NCBI GenBank assembly: GCA_031277105.1
Contig: JAISLW010000268.1
Span: forward strand, 34,698 to 98,697
Direction of reading: 5' to 3'
DNA from: Planctomycetaceae bacterium
GTDB taxonomy: Bacteria > Planctomycetota > Planctomycetia > Pirellulales > Thermoguttaceae
DNA: 64,000 bases
Each line of letters starts with the position of its first letter. Positions within the stretch are counted from its first letter, which is position 1. Below the pieces are notes generated by a model. That model was not told where the DNA came from. It ran no database searches and saw only the letters and a program-made list of their open reading frames with translations. A program made the position numbers and the translations under genes. Of this stretch, positions 33,394 through 42,121 are shown in pieces.

Positions 33394-33423
33394 TATGCCT
33401 GCTATTGACTAGGAATTAGTCAA
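33394..33423 (-). promoter_or_regulatory. P2-type promoter with palindromic upstream site
   Basis: Minus strand: TTGACTAATTCCTAGTCAAT then GGCATATACT. TTGACTA-ATTCC-TAGTCAA is a perfect 7-base inverted repeat over the -35 area. It reads toward the sigma-like gene. Confidence 0.65.
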
Positions 33424-33449
33424 ATTTAACAAAATTTTTATCGATATTT

Positions 33450-33899
33450 TTACGCTACTACTGATGTTAACTTTGTTTCTTTTGCAACGGTCGCCGTCGA
33501 TACGATGGATAACGTAGCCGCTAACGCTTCCGCCGCTTCTACCAACGCTTCCATATAAACGCTATCAATTAAATCCAAAAATTCGGTAGAACTTAAATCC
33601 GCTTCAATCACGTCAATAATTTCACTTTTAACAGTGAAATCAGCGAACTCGTTACCGCAAACGTACCGTTCTATTTCAACAGTTTCGGTTGTCAGTACGC
33701 CTGCGTTTTTCAAGTCTTTACGCTCGCAAGACCAATCTATCTGTATTTTGTTGTCGTCCTTGTAAACGCCAAGCAATAGCAACCATTCGTCGCCGTTCCA
33801 ATATTCCAAAACAGCTACATTGTCTTCCGCTACAATTATTACATCGTCGTTAAATTTACGAATTACGTTAGAAACTGATTTGTTAGGGTTTGTGTTCAT
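33450..33899 (-). CDS. Hypothetical protein
   Basis: 149 residues, acidic. The N-terminal half is beta-rich (VAVLEYWNGDEWLLLLGVYK), the C-terminal half is helical with a hydrophobic Ala/Ser/Thr-rich stretch (AEALAATLSIVSTATVAKET). No family recognised. It has its own P1 and P2 promoters with a roughly 240-base leader. Confidence 0.6.
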   Translation of the reverse strand: MNTNPNKSVSNVIRKFNDDVIIVAEDNVAVLEYWNGDEWLLLLGVYKDDNKIQIDWSCERKDLKNAGVLTTETVEIERYVCGNEFADFTVKSEIIDVIEADLSSTEFLDLIDSVYMEALVEAAEALAATLSIVSTATVAKETKLTSVVA

Positions 33900-33987
33900 T
33901 TGTGAACCCTTTCTGTTTGTTAGTTTGTGTTTGTTGTTGATTATAATCGCATACGTTACATGCGGTTGCGATTAGTTTGATAGCAGG

Positions 33988-34014
33988 ATTATATTAGAGT
34001 ATCGTAATCGTCAA
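33988..34014 (-). promoter_or_regulatory. P1 (sigma-70-like) promoter
   Basis: Minus strand: TTGACG, 15 bases, TATAAT, about 90 bases before the gene at 33899. The surrounding gap 33900-34376 has no gene. Confidence 0.65.
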
Positions 34015-34147
34015 AATGCTTTTTTGGTATTTTTTATAAATTTTTTGAAATATTTTACTGGACAAAAAAACATTTTTTCTAATCGACCAAATTTAATGCA
34101 ACAGCATACAACAGGATAAATTACCAAAATAAATTTTATGATTTCAA

Positions 34148-34177
34148 TACGCCTAGCATTGACTAGGAATTAGTCAA
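34148..34177 (-). promoter_or_regulatory. P2-type promoter with palindromic upstream site
   Basis: Minus strand: TTGACTAATTCCTAGTCAAT then GGCGTATTGA, near-identical to the element before the sigma-like gene. Confidence 0.6.
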
Positions 34178-34211
34178 ATTTGAGAATTATTTTTAGAATT
34201 AGCAACGAGAA

Positions 34212-34258
34212 TAAAAAAACGGGCTGCTTGCAAACTTAAGAAATGCAAACAACCCGCC
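34212..34258 (-). terminator. Rho-independent terminator
   Basis: Minus strand: CGGGTTGTTTGCA, 11-base loop, TGCAAGCAGCCCG, then TTTTTTT. G-U pairs make it specific to the minus strand. It ends the membrane-protein transcript. Confidence 0.8.
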
Positions 34259-34376
34259 CAACAAACAGTAACCATTATTTTATATTATTTTCAATCTGTT
34301 ATGTACATAGAATAGTCAAAGTAAAAAAGTTTAAATTTATTACATTTTTATACCGATTCGCAAACCAAATCTATAT

Positions 34377-34778
34377 TCAAAACAATGCTGTAGTTTTTTT
34401 CAATCTGCGTTTTTTCGTTTCAATTGGTTGATTTTTAGGTTTCGTTGCGGGTATTATAACGTCGGCTTTTTCTTTTGCGGACACTGGAAGTTTATTCTGG
34501 TATCCGCAAAATTGCTCTAGCGCCGTCAACCTGTTGTCAAATTTTTCGTAACAATTGACCAACATATCGCTCGATTCATTATGCGACTTGATCCAATTAC
34601 TAACAGTAACCAACTCTTGACTGATAGTTTTCAATTTGTTGTTTCCGCTGCTATTTGACCATCCACTTACAACAAGATAAACCAAACAACAAACCAACAC
34701 GATTAAAACCGCTACGTTAATCGCAAAATTCAACCACATATTTAACGTCGTAATATCGACTGAATCTAACCCGAACAT
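34377..34778 (-). CDS. Small membrane protein
   Basis: 133 residues with one strong membrane segment near the N-terminus (AINVAVLIVLVCCLVYLVVS, about 18-38), then a helical soluble part and a basic tail (KPKNQPIETKKRRLKKTTAL). The layout of an N-terminal anchor with a charged exterior would fit a spanin, holin accessory or superinfection factor, but nothing is decisive. It is followed by a terminator. Confidence 0.65.
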   Translation of the reverse strand: MFGLDSVDITTLNMWLNFAINVAVLIVLVCCLVYLVVSGWSNSSGNNKLKTISQELVTVSNWIKSHNESSDMLVNCYEKFDNRLTALEQFCGYQNKLPVSAKEKADVIIPATKPKNQPIETKKRRLKKTTALF

Positions 34779-34819
34779 ATTTATTCCTTCAGCATAATAA
34801 TTGCCTAACGAAAAATCGT

Positions 34820-35674
34820 TTATCCAATTGTGTTTTGGCGTATTTGTGCAAATAGATTTCTGATATTCGGCGATTCTGATAATGCGTAACTTACTGATTT
34901 ATCGACCGAACTCGTATAACCGTATTCTTTGACTAGATCAATGTACATCGTAAAAATCCCGTCGCCGCCCATGTATCGCTTGTTCCACGTTTCCGTATCA
35001 ACAAGAGACCGCACGTCCAATTGCTCACACGCCAAATTGTCAAAATATAACCCAACAATCAATTCCGATTTATTCACAATAAAATCCCGTAATCCGTTGA
35101 TCGCATCATTATTCGGCTGCAATCTCTTACTGCCTAACAATAATACTTTGTTACGTTGCGATAATTCAGTAATCACGTCCAGCGGCGTTATTCCCAATAT
35201 CGTGTGAAACAATACGCGGTCTTTTATCTTATCGGCTATTTGTACGTTACACTCTTTATCGCCGACGCTTATTCCTAACCCGTGTACGTAACGGTCAATC
35301 ATTAGTCGAATAATATACGGCTTGGCAAAATTATAATCGTTTTGATGCACGGTCAAATTGCATATTACGCCTTTGGTTTTCATTCGCTTTAAGAACGATT
35401 CAATGTCAGGATGCGATAACGGATTGCCGCCGCCTATCGCTAATTCCGTCCCCGCTTCCAACGTTTCCAATATCGGATGTTGTAAATCTGAATGCGTACC
35501 CTTGTTGTTGCTATGTTCGTAACAGAACCAACAATTATTTTCGCAATAATCCGTTATTTTTATATCGATACTTTCGGGGCGTACCGGTTGCGGGATTTGA
35601 CCGTCCGGCGTATGACGGATTTTCGTACCGTCCGGACAAAGTAATACAGTCGTATTACCGTTTCTGTAAATCAT
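34820..35674 (-). CDS. Radical SAM protein
   Basis: 284 residues. The radical SAM cluster motif is in IKITDYCENNCWFCYEHS at about 34-51 (C-x3-C-x2-C), followed by ELAIGGGNPLSHPDIESFLK, the GGNP SAM-binding loop, and LTVHQNDYNFAKPYI. There is no C-terminal SPASM cysteine cluster. The substrate is unknown; a modification of nucleotides, RNA or a peptide is possible. It shares an operon with the FETNSS paralogs. Confidence 0.8.
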   Translation of the reverse strand: MIYRNGNTTVLLCPDGTKIRHTPDGQIPQPVRPESIDIKITDYCENNCWFCYEHSNNKGTHSDLQHPILETLEAGTELAIGGGNPLSHPDIESFLKRMKTKGVICNLTVHQNDYNFAKPYIIRLMIDRYVHGLGISVGDKECNVQIADKIKDRVLFHTILGITPLDVITELSQRNKVLLLGSKRLQPNNDAINGLRDFIVNKSELIVGLYFDNLACEQLDVRSLVDTETWNKRYMGGDGIFTMYIDLVKEYGYTSSVDKSVSYALSESPNIRNLFAQIRQNTIG

Positions 35675-35685
35675 TTTTACCTCCT

Positions 35686-36228
35686 TTAATGCGTATCAAC
35701 TGCAAATCGTAAATAACCGTCGCGTTTGCCAAAAGTATCTTCTATCGTTGTATCGTTAAGTTGGTGTTCCCATTCAAAAACGCCATTCAATACAAGCGAC
35801 GCTAACGGTTCACGATAATCTACAACTTCATTTAACACTGCGCCAAAATCCTCAAATGCACACCCGTAATCTTTTAACTTCGATCTGACTTCGGATGTTG
35901 ATTTATCGTCAAACGCCCATTCAATCCGAATATTATACGGTTTCAACATAGCGTCTATTTTAGCAGGTAAATCGCTGTACAATTTGGGGAAAAACGCTAC
36001 CGTCATCCATACTAAATCCAAAAATTCACCCGCTTTGAAATTTGAAACGCAAGCGTTAATAAACTCTTCGCTGCTGCTAACGTCGTCTAACTCAACGTCA
36101 AATGTATTAAATTTTGGCGTAAACACCTTTTCTTCAGGAAACGGTTGTATAAACTCCGGACTCTTTATCCACATCGCATGAGCCGACGACGAATTCGTCT
36201 CAAAAGCATTCGATCTAATCTGTAACAT
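35686..36228 (-). CDS. FETNSS-family protein 1
   Basis: 180 residues. It starts with MLQIRSNAFETNSSSAHAMW, a motif found at the start of many uncharacterised phage and bacterial proteins. The ribosome-binding site AAGGAGGTTAAAA is strong. Acidic overall. The two genes upstream are paralogs with the same start and the same layout (a NIRIEW-type strand, then helices). Function unknown. Confidence 0.7.
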   Translation of the reverse strand: MLQIRSNAFETNSSSAHAMWIKSPEFIQPFPEEKVFTPKFNTFDVELDDVSSSEEFINACVSNFKAGEFLDLVWMTVAFFPKLYSDLPAKIDAMLKPYNIRIEWAFDDKSTSEVRSKLKDYGCAFEDFGAVLNEVVDYREPLASLVLNGVFEWEHQLNDTTIEDTFGKRDGYLRFAVDTH

Positions 36229-36266
36229 TTTTAACCTCCTTTAATTGAAAAGTAAAAAATTAAAAT

Positions 36267-36761
36267 TTAACTTGTATAAACGCCAAGCATAGTATGACTA
36301 CTTGCTAAACGTTTTTGAAACTCAAAAATATCGCCTTCATCGGCGTGAATTACGTTTGACGAGTCAGACAATATTAACGAAATTAACAATTCAGGCTGCT
36401 CAACTAAATCCTTCATATAATCTGCAAACATAAAATCTTTAATTGAATTAATATCGCGAACCTCTTCTTCTGTCAATATATCAAGTGTCCAATTGACGCG
36501 GATGTTATATTGTTTTAAGATTTCTGTTATCCGCTTAAACAAACTCATATTATCAAACAAACCGGCTGAAATTAGCCACGTCCAAATAACATTCAAAAAT
36601 TCACCAGATTTATACGGTTCGTATTCCCATCCTAAACTGCTGAAATGAGCGGTCATAACTTGCTCTTCCGCAAACGGCGCTATCTTGTCTTGCGTCTTAA
36701 CCCAAAACGCATGGATTGCAGATGAATTAGTTTCAAAAACACTTTGTCTGATTTGTAACAT
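36267..36761 (-). CDS. FETNSS-family protein 2
   Basis: 164 residues: MLQIRQSVFETNSSAIHAFW start, LKQYNIRVNWTLDILTEEEV in the middle, LISLILSDSSNVIH near the end. Each block has a counterpart in the neighbouring paralogs. Tandem duplication followed by divergence. Confidence 0.7.
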   Translation of the reverse strand: MLQIRQSVFETNSSAIHAFWVKTQDKIAPFAEEQVMTAHFSSLGWEYEPYKSGEFLNVIWTWLISAGLFDNMSLFKRITEILKQYNIRVNWTLDILTEEEVRDINSIKDFMFADYMKDLVEQPELLISLILSDSSNVIHADEGDIFEFQKRLASSHTMLGVYTS

Positions 36762-36763
36762 TT

Positions 36764-37294
36764 TTAATTACGTTTCATGTAATATTTGAAGCCATCCTTT
36801 TTGATGTCTTCCGGATCGCAATAACAACCGCCGTCGTCATTACCTGTATAAAAACACGATTCATCACATAAACAAGCGGAAACAAATAATTCAGGGTTGT
36901 CTAACAATTCATCTAATATAGGTAAAAACTCATCAGCGTGATCCACATTATAATCGTTGCCGTAATCGGACGGCGTATCCAATTGATAATTCCACGTACC
37001 GATTTTAATATTGTACGGTTTTAACGCCGCTTCTATCTTGTTCTTATACGCTTCTATCGCTTGCGTATCAACTTTATCAACAGGTTGATACGATTCATAA
37101 ACAGTAAGTACCGCCGTCCAACAATAATCCACAAACCAACTAGATGAATAATGATCATAATCCCAACCGAACACGCCCAAACCAACATCCCACACTCGCT
37201 CTGTACTTGTATCAGGCTTGAAATCTTCCTTAATACAAAACGTATGCACCGACGACGAATTCGTCTCAAAAGCATTCGATCTAATTTGTAACAT
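36764..37294 (-). CDS. FETNSS-family protein 3
   Basis: 176 residues from ATG 37294; the ATG three codons upstream lies at the ribosome-binding site AGGATG, so the later one is preferred by comparison with paralogs. MLQIRSNAFETNSSSVHTFC start and LKPYNIKIGTWNYQLDTPSD block match the others. The C-terminal part has extra cysteines (LCDESCFY; GGCYCDPED), possible metal ligands unique to this copy. Confidence 0.7.
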   Translation of the reverse strand: MLQIRSNAFETNSSSVHTFCIKEDFKPDTSTERVWDVGLGVFGWDYDHYSSSWFVDYCWTAVLTVYESYQPVDKVDTQAIEAYKNKIEAALKPYNIKIGTWNYQLDTPSDYGNDYNVDHADEFLPILDELLDNPELFVSACLCDESCFYTGNDDGGCYCDPEDIKKDGFKYYMKRN

Positions 37295-37345
37295 TTTTAA
37301 CATCCTGTACTAATTATGAATCCCGAAGGGGAAAGGGGGAAAGGG

Positions 37346-37912
37346 TCAATTTTCTATCGCAACCAATTCGCTCAACAAAAAATAATTTACCAAAACATTG
37401 TCAAAACTCGGATTATTAGCAACATCTCTAACAGTACCTAATGTAATCCCGCCATATACATCAGCAACAAACGTACTAAAACCTGACCAAAAATATTCAC
37501 GTACCATTTCATTTTTGACGTTCAAAACACGACGGTACACAATCTGCGTACTTTGACATACAACCTGCATACTTTCGCAATTATACTTTTCAAGCAAGAC
37601 TTCAATATCGCCGTCCGAAACTTCAACTATTGTATCAAACGGCGATAAATTAAAACGTTTTTGAAGCAATTCAAACGATTGCCGAATTAAATTGTAAATA
37701 ACATCCGTTTGATTCACAAATTGCGTTTTACCTAACTGTTGACGTAACTGTTCTATTTTGTCCGTTACTATTGCGTTTTCGGATACGTTGCGATTCCGGT
37801 CAAACGCCAACATCAAATTCGTAAATTGTCTAGTATTCACATCTGCGGCAAAAACCGAAAATTCAAACAATTCCACTATCGCCAACAAATAACCCGACAA
37901 TGATATTTCCAT
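37346..37912 (-). CDS. Hypothetical protein
   Basis: 188 residues from ATG 37912 (AGGGTGTTAAAA upstream). Mostly helical, with a hydrophobic N-terminus (ISLSGYLLAIVELFEFSVFA). No family recognised. It ends 50 bases before the FETNSS cluster and probably shares its transcript. Confidence 0.6.
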   Translation of the reverse strand: MEISLSGYLLAIVELFEFSVFAADVNTRQFTNLMLAFDRNRNVSENAIVTDKIEQLRQQLGKTQFVNQTDVIYNLIRQSFELLQKRFNLSPFDTIVEVSDGDIEVLLEKYNCESMQVVCQSTQIVYRRVLNVKNEMVREYFWSGFSTFVADVYGGITLGTVRDVANNPSFDNVLVNYFLLSELVAIEN

Positions 37913-37961
37913 TTTTAACACCCTTTACTGGTTTATTTTGTTCCTTGATAGTCGTCCATCA

Positions 37962-38450
37962 TCAATTATCCGCAAACGCTAATTCAACTATATCGGGAAA
38001 CTTGGAAACTGTACGCATCGTCAACGGATCCGCTACACAACAATGGTCTAACATATTATTGATTTCGTCAAAAACGTCGCCGTCGCAATGGTCTTGTATT
38101 GAGTTAAATAACTCATGCCGTTTTACCGACTGTAATTCATTCTTTACGTCGTGTGAAACGTCGTCGTCTTCACAACGACACGATATAAATTCGTAATCGT
38201 TGCAATACTTGTGATAGAGCAAGCAATAAAATTCAAGCAAACGCGGATCCGTCGGCGTTAAATTGTACTTGCCGTCTGCTACCGAATTTATCCAATCTAA
38301 TACTTGTACATTCCATTCTAATTCCCATCTTTTATGCTCTAAAACGCGAATAAAACTTCGGATTTCAGATAACTCTCTTTCATAGTCTTTAAGCGACTCC
38401 GTACACGTTTGTATATCTGATTTACATTGGTTTATAATCTGTTCGTTCAT
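37962..38450 (-). CDS. Hypothetical protein with N-terminal coiled coil
   Basis: 162 residues. Residues 1-50 are a coiled coil (CTESLKDYERELSEIRSFIR). The rest is acidic with several cysteines (FISCRCEDDD; MLDHCC). No family recognised. First gene of an operon that has both P2 and P1 promoters. Confidence 0.6.
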   Translation of the reverse strand: MNEQIINQCKSDIQTCTESLKDYERELSEIRSFIRVLEHKRWELEWNVQVLDWINSVADGKYNLTPTDPRLLEFYCLLYHKYCNDYEFISCRCEDDDVSHDVKNELQSVKRHELFNSIQDHCDGDVFDEINNMLDHCCVADPLTMRTVSKFPDIVELAFADN

Positions 38451-38578
38451 TTTTATCTCCCGATTTATTTGCCGCTATATCTCGTACACGTATCATTGTA
38501 TTAAATATGTGAAACGGTCAAAGGCAAATTAAAATTTTATTAAAATAATATGCCATTGTTTGCGTTAGAATTAGACCT
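38451..38578 (-). promoter_or_regulatory. Double promoter cassette (P2 then P1)
   Basis: P2: AATTCT, 12 bases, GGCATATTAT at 38549-38572. P1: TTGACC, 15 bases, TACAAT at 38495-38521. Both read toward the gene at 38450. The same order recurs at 47.8 and 49.7 kb. Confidence 0.65.
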
Positions 38579-38619
38579 AATCAGAAATATTTTTAGAATT
38601 TTTGGATTTGATGTGTAAT

Positions 38620-39429
38620 CTAGATAATGCCGAAAGCGACTAACAAGTTTATTGCTTTTCTTGCGGCGGCGCCGTCTTGCAACATTAAATCGTTACCTGC
38701 GAAATAACTCATTAACGTATTATTCAATTCGTCTGTATTCGCCAAAACGTACAGCGCCAAACAACCTGCCGCCGTTTCAAACGCAATTTCTTGCATATCG
38801 TCGCAATGTACGCTTGCGACGTAATTTTCATTGTTCTTTTTTACTAGCGTTATTTCCAAATCGGCGTATTTATACGTTTTGCTCGTGTCTGCACCGTCCG
38901 TTTCACACTCTTCAATTAATTCCATTTCCAATTGTTTGACTATTAAATCAGCCGCCGCTAAAAAAATCGAAGCGTACATATCGTTTAACAAACGCGTTGT
39001 AGCGTCTTCGTACTCTGAAATAAATTTACGCACAGGTTCAAACGTTTCCGAAAACGTTACCGATAAATATTGACGTGCAAAATCCAATTGTAAATCGTCA
39101 ACAGTGAAACAAGACTCTAACGTTGCGTTATTACGTTCTGCTATTTTTTGGTTGATGTATTCGTATTTCTGTTCACGGTTACCTGGAATAGAAATCAAAT
39201 AATTCCTGACATTATCGTCAATTTTGGCGGCGACGCAAGCGATAGAAGCCGCATCGTCGTCGCCGTCAACAGTCGCCCAAAAATCAGTATCACTTGCAGG
39301 CGGTACGCCGCTTATCACCCACGCCTTCAAATAATCATAAAAAAGACGATGATAATTCCAATACCCGACAACTTCGTTCAAGCAACTTGCTAAACGACTG
39401 TAAACCGATTTCGATTTAATATAACCCAT
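38620..39429 (-). CDS. Hypothetical protein
   Basis: 269 residues, acidic and helical, with NNENYVASVHCDDMQEIAFE near the middle-to-end. No motif recognised. A P1 promoter lies about 100 bases upstream, and a degenerate repeat ending GTAGATG lies just before the ATG. Confidence 0.6.
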   Translation of the reverse strand: MGYIKSKSVYSRLASCLNEVVGYWNYHRLFYDYLKAWVISGVPPASDTDFWATVDGDDDAASIACVAAKIDDNVRNYLISIPGNREQKYEYINQKIAERNNATLESCFTVDDLQLDFARQYLSVTFSETFEPVRKFISEYEDATTRLLNDMYASIFLAAADLIVKQLEMELIEECETDGADTSKTYKYADLEITLVKKNNENYVASVHCDDMQEIAFETAAGCLALYVLANTDELNNTLMSYFAGNDLMLQDGAAARKAINLLVAFGII

Positions 39430-39526
39430 AACATCTACGATAGCAAAAAATAAATATCGTTACAATAATAACGACATCATTGACATGAACAATATTGTCA
39501 ACGAATGTTTAATTCTTATACTTAAT

Positions 39527-39553
39527 ATTATATTGACATATCTGGAAGATCAA
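39527..39553 (-). promoter_or_regulatory. P1 (sigma-70-like) promoter
   Basis: Minus strand: TTGATC, 15 bases, TATAAT, before the gene at 39429. Confidence 0.6.
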
Positions 39554-39584
39554 AGTAAAAAATTAAAATTTTATTGAAATATTC

Positions 39585-39695
39585 TTAACGTTGCAACGAA
39601 ACAAATTACAATAATTATCAACGTATCAAGAATGACGCTATACTTCTACTATTGCAGAAGCAGAAGTATTATTTAATTTCTACTATCGTAAGATT
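39585..39695 (+). ncRNA. Plus-strand small RNA cassette ending in Cas12a-repeat-like hairpin
   Basis: TTAACG at 39585, 16 bases, TACAAT at 39607-39612, predicted start near 39619. Then come a TTATCAACGTATCAAG lead, a hairpin with arms ATACTTCT and AGAAGTAT, and TAATTTCTACTATCGTAAGAT at 39674-39694 with one inserted A. It runs convergent with the gene ending at 39697. Confidence 0.6.
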
Positions 39696-39696
39696 T

Positions 39697-40236
39697 TTAG
39701 TCGTCGGTAAAACCTACATGTAAAAAAGCGCTGCCGATTACAGGTTGACCGTTTGCCGATTTAACAACTAACCAATAAGTACCTGCTGGAGTACATTCAT
39801 TTCCTGGCCAAATATAAAGGCTTTGGGACTCATAGTAATCCATATTGACTATATTTTTATTGCCGTCGTATATCTCAATTAAAATTTCAGGACTCGGTTG
39901 AAGATCGATTATCCAAAGTAGAGCCAAATGATCTGGATCAACAACTGTAATTGTAAATCTAGTATAGTAAGCGGCAACTCCGTCTAATAGTATCGGTTTC
40001 AATTCCGCATCGAAATGTGCAAAATCACGCCAAAATTCAGCCGTATCAAATTCGTCCGGTTCTGGTTCTGGCTCTGGTTCCGGCGTTGTTTGTAACCATC
40101 CTGTGTCAATTAACGCTTGTATCGTATCCGACTCTGTCATTACAGGATTATCAGTACGGTCAATATAACGCTTGACCTCGCGCAATATCACATCCGCATT
40201 TTCCCTATCTATATTTTTTTTTGTAGTTACACTCAT
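39697..40236 (-). CDS. Tail-related protein with PE-repeat linker
   Basis: 179 residues. The N-terminus (ADVILREVKRYIDRTDNP; TIQALIDTGWLQ) matches the helix plus LIDTG module of the tail proteins at 3772-5357. A TPEPEPEPEPD linker follows, then an all-beta C-terminal domain (about 75-179) with GTYWLVVKSANGQPV. A virion appendage located far from the other tail genes. Confidence 0.6.
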   Translation of the reverse strand: MSVTTKKNIDRENADVILREVKRYIDRTDNPVMTESDTIQALIDTGWLQTTPEPEPEPEPDEFDTAEFWRDFAHFDAELKPILLDGVAAYYTRFTITVVDPDHLALLWIIDLQPSPEILIEIYDGNKNIVNMDYYESQSLYIWPGNECTPAGTYWLVVKSANGQPVIGSAFLHVGFTDD

Positions 40237-40278
40237 TCTGATTTATTTTAGGTACTCTTAACGTTAAAACTAAAACAA

Positions 40279-41409
40279 TTACAACTTGTGTTCTAGCAGA
40301 TACGCATTAGAAATTGTCTTGAACGAGTATTGCGAAAACTCGCCGCGCTCTTTGTACACCAGCCCTTCACGTATTTTGTCGGATAATTTGCTCCGCCCAA
40401 ACGCCGTATCGACCAGTTCCTTAACCGACGTTTCGTCCAAGCACAACGCATAAGACTCGCATATTACCGGAACATGTTTAAGCCCCAACCAATTCACAAT
40501 ATCGTACCGGACATACGCGTCCACATATTTCTGCGTGTCAATATTGAACACGTCGAAAACGTAGAGATCGACGTCGTTCAAGCCCAGCCGATTATCCGAA
40601 ACATTCGTTCCAACGATCTCGCCCTGTATAGCCAAATTAATATGCAACTCTCTGCACAATTCGGGCAACTTTTCGTGGAGGTTATATTTGACGGACATTT
40701 CCTCGTAAATACTTCTAGAAAAACCAAACCGTTTTTCAAATTCGTCCTTGAAAAATATACGCTTGATCCAATGCTTAAACTTCGCAAAAAGGCTTCTGTA
40801 AAATTCCGTACAAGCGACCTCATAATTCCGCGAGCAAACCCCGAAATGATTACATCGGTAGTAAATCGTTACCGAAGTGCCGTCTAGTTTTTCAGTAACC
40901 TCGTACTGCTTACCGTTCAGAGCCTCCAAACGGACTGTGTCAAAAGACTGAATCCGTTCTTGGTCTGTCTTGCGGATAAACGCAGGGAAACGCCGCATCG
41001 GACTGCCGCCAATCATACGCGTAGGGCGATTATCGGTAGGTTCGTAAAGTTTAACTTTGAGTAGTTCCGTTACGTCGTCGCCTTCTTTTGGTTTGGTAAT
41101 TTCGGGGAAGTCAGATAGCGGCAACAGCAGACCTTGCGATATTTGTTTTTTCAATTTAATCGTCCGCAATCTGTAGCCGTCCGTACCGTTCATCTTTTTG
41201 TCAGAGCGTCCGTCTAAAAATGCGTAGCGTTCTTCTTTTGGCAAGAACGAATCGATCTCAAAGTACACGCCGAAATCGCCGACGTTAAAATCGCCTTTTT
41301 TCGCTACGCATACCCAACCGTTAGTCGTCATTGTTGCGACTTCGATAAAGTCCGCGCCTTCAATCGGGCGTAGTTCTTTTACTTTCGTTACAGTTGCTAA
41401 TTTTCTCAT
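40279..41409 (-). CDS. RNA ligase with N-terminal OB-like domain
   Basis: 376 residues. Residues 1-110 form an OB-like domain (ATVTKVKELRPIEGADFIEV; GDFGVYFEIDSFLP). The nucleotidyltransferase motif I is VTEKLDGTSVTIYY at about 168, with the adenylated lysine in EKLDGT. Later motifs include LAIQGEIVG and a final GLVYKERGEFSQYSFK. This is the Rnl2/DRB0094-like organisation. With the adjacent HAD phosphatase it may repair cleaved tRNA. A 22-codon remnant of a second copy of its 5' end lies at 54.5 kb. Confidence 0.85.
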   Translation of the reverse strand: MRKLATVTKVKELRPIEGADFIEVATMTTNGWVCVAKKGDFNVGDFGVYFEIDSFLPKEERYAFLDGRSDKKMNGTDGYRLRTIKLKKQISQGLLLPLSDFPEITKPKEGDDVTELLKVKLYEPTDNRPTRMIGGSPMRRFPAFIRKTDQERIQSFDTVRLEALNGKQYEVTEKLDGTSVTIYYRCNHFGVCSRNYEVACTEFYRSLFAKFKHWIKRIFFKDEFEKRFGFSRSIYEEMSVKYNLHEKLPELCRELHINLAIQGEIVGTNVSDNRLGLNDVDLYVFDVFNIDTQKYVDAYVRYDIVNWLGLKHVPVICESYALCLDETSVKELVDTAFGRSKLSDKIREGLVYKERGEFSQYSFKTISNAYLLEHKL

Positions 41410-41430
41410 ACTTTTATGTTAATTTTTATG

Positions 41431-42096
41431 TTAATTACTTTTGCTCTGCGGTAAATATACGGTCTCTTCCCACGCTTGCGTCCAATCAAATCCTTGACTG
41501 GTAAAATTCTCATAAAATCTATTGATAAAATCATCTGCATCGATATAATCTATTCCGAAATTTTTGGCACAGCGTTTATCACTATCTGAAGATTGACCTT
41601 TACGACCGGATGCGTCGCCTACCATTATCATTTCGCGTTTATGGAATTTTTGCGGCAAGTGGCGGGCTATAAAAAAGTCTAACATTCCCGTATTCGGTTT
41701 ATGCATCCAGTCGTCAGGGTCATTAGCATCGCAACAAATGCCGTCAACTTCGATTTCTTTTTGCGTTGTCGCGTAACGTTCTTTAATCCGCTTATCATGT
41801 CCGCAATAATCTTCAATTGCAGCACAAACGAATTGTAATTTTTTATCAAAAGAGCTTTCTTTCATAAACCCTTTTTCGATACCGCCTTGATTGGATGTTA
41901 TCCAGATATATTCAACGTCAAAAGTAGCGGCAAAATTACATATCGCTTCAACGACGTGTGAGCGAAACTGCATATCGCCAATATAGTGAGGAGTCGTATA
42001 ACCCCACTTTTGCGCCTCCACAGATTCAATAATTGTTCCGTCAAGATCAAGAAACAATACTTTTTTACGTTTTGTACGATCTAATTTTACTGTCAT
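41431..42096 (-). CDS. HAD-family polynucleotide 3'-phosphatase-like protein
   Basis: 221 residues. HAD motif I VLFLDLDGTIIES at about 13-25 (DLDGT), motif II WITSNQGGIEKGF, a conserved HKPNTGMLDFF lysine region, and motif IV MIMVGDASGRKGQSSDSD. This matches the PNK3P/HAD-IIIA type that removes 3' phosphates. There is no kinase domain. It lies 21 bases upstream of the RNA ligase, so end-healing plus sealing is the likely joint function. Confidence 0.75.
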   Translation of the reverse strand: MTVKLDRTKRKKVLFLDLDGTIIESVEAQKWGYTTPHYIGDMQFRSHVVEAICNFAATFDVEYIWITSNQGGIEKGFMKESSFDKKLQFVCAAIEDYCGHDKRIKERYATTQKEIEVDGICCDANDPDDWMHKPNTGMLDFFIARHLPQKFHKREMIMVGDASGRKGQSSDSDKRCAKNFGIDYIDADDFINRFYENFTSQGFDWTQAWEETVYLPQSKSN

Positions 42097-42121
42097 TGAC
42101 CATCCTCCTTATATTGTAAAG

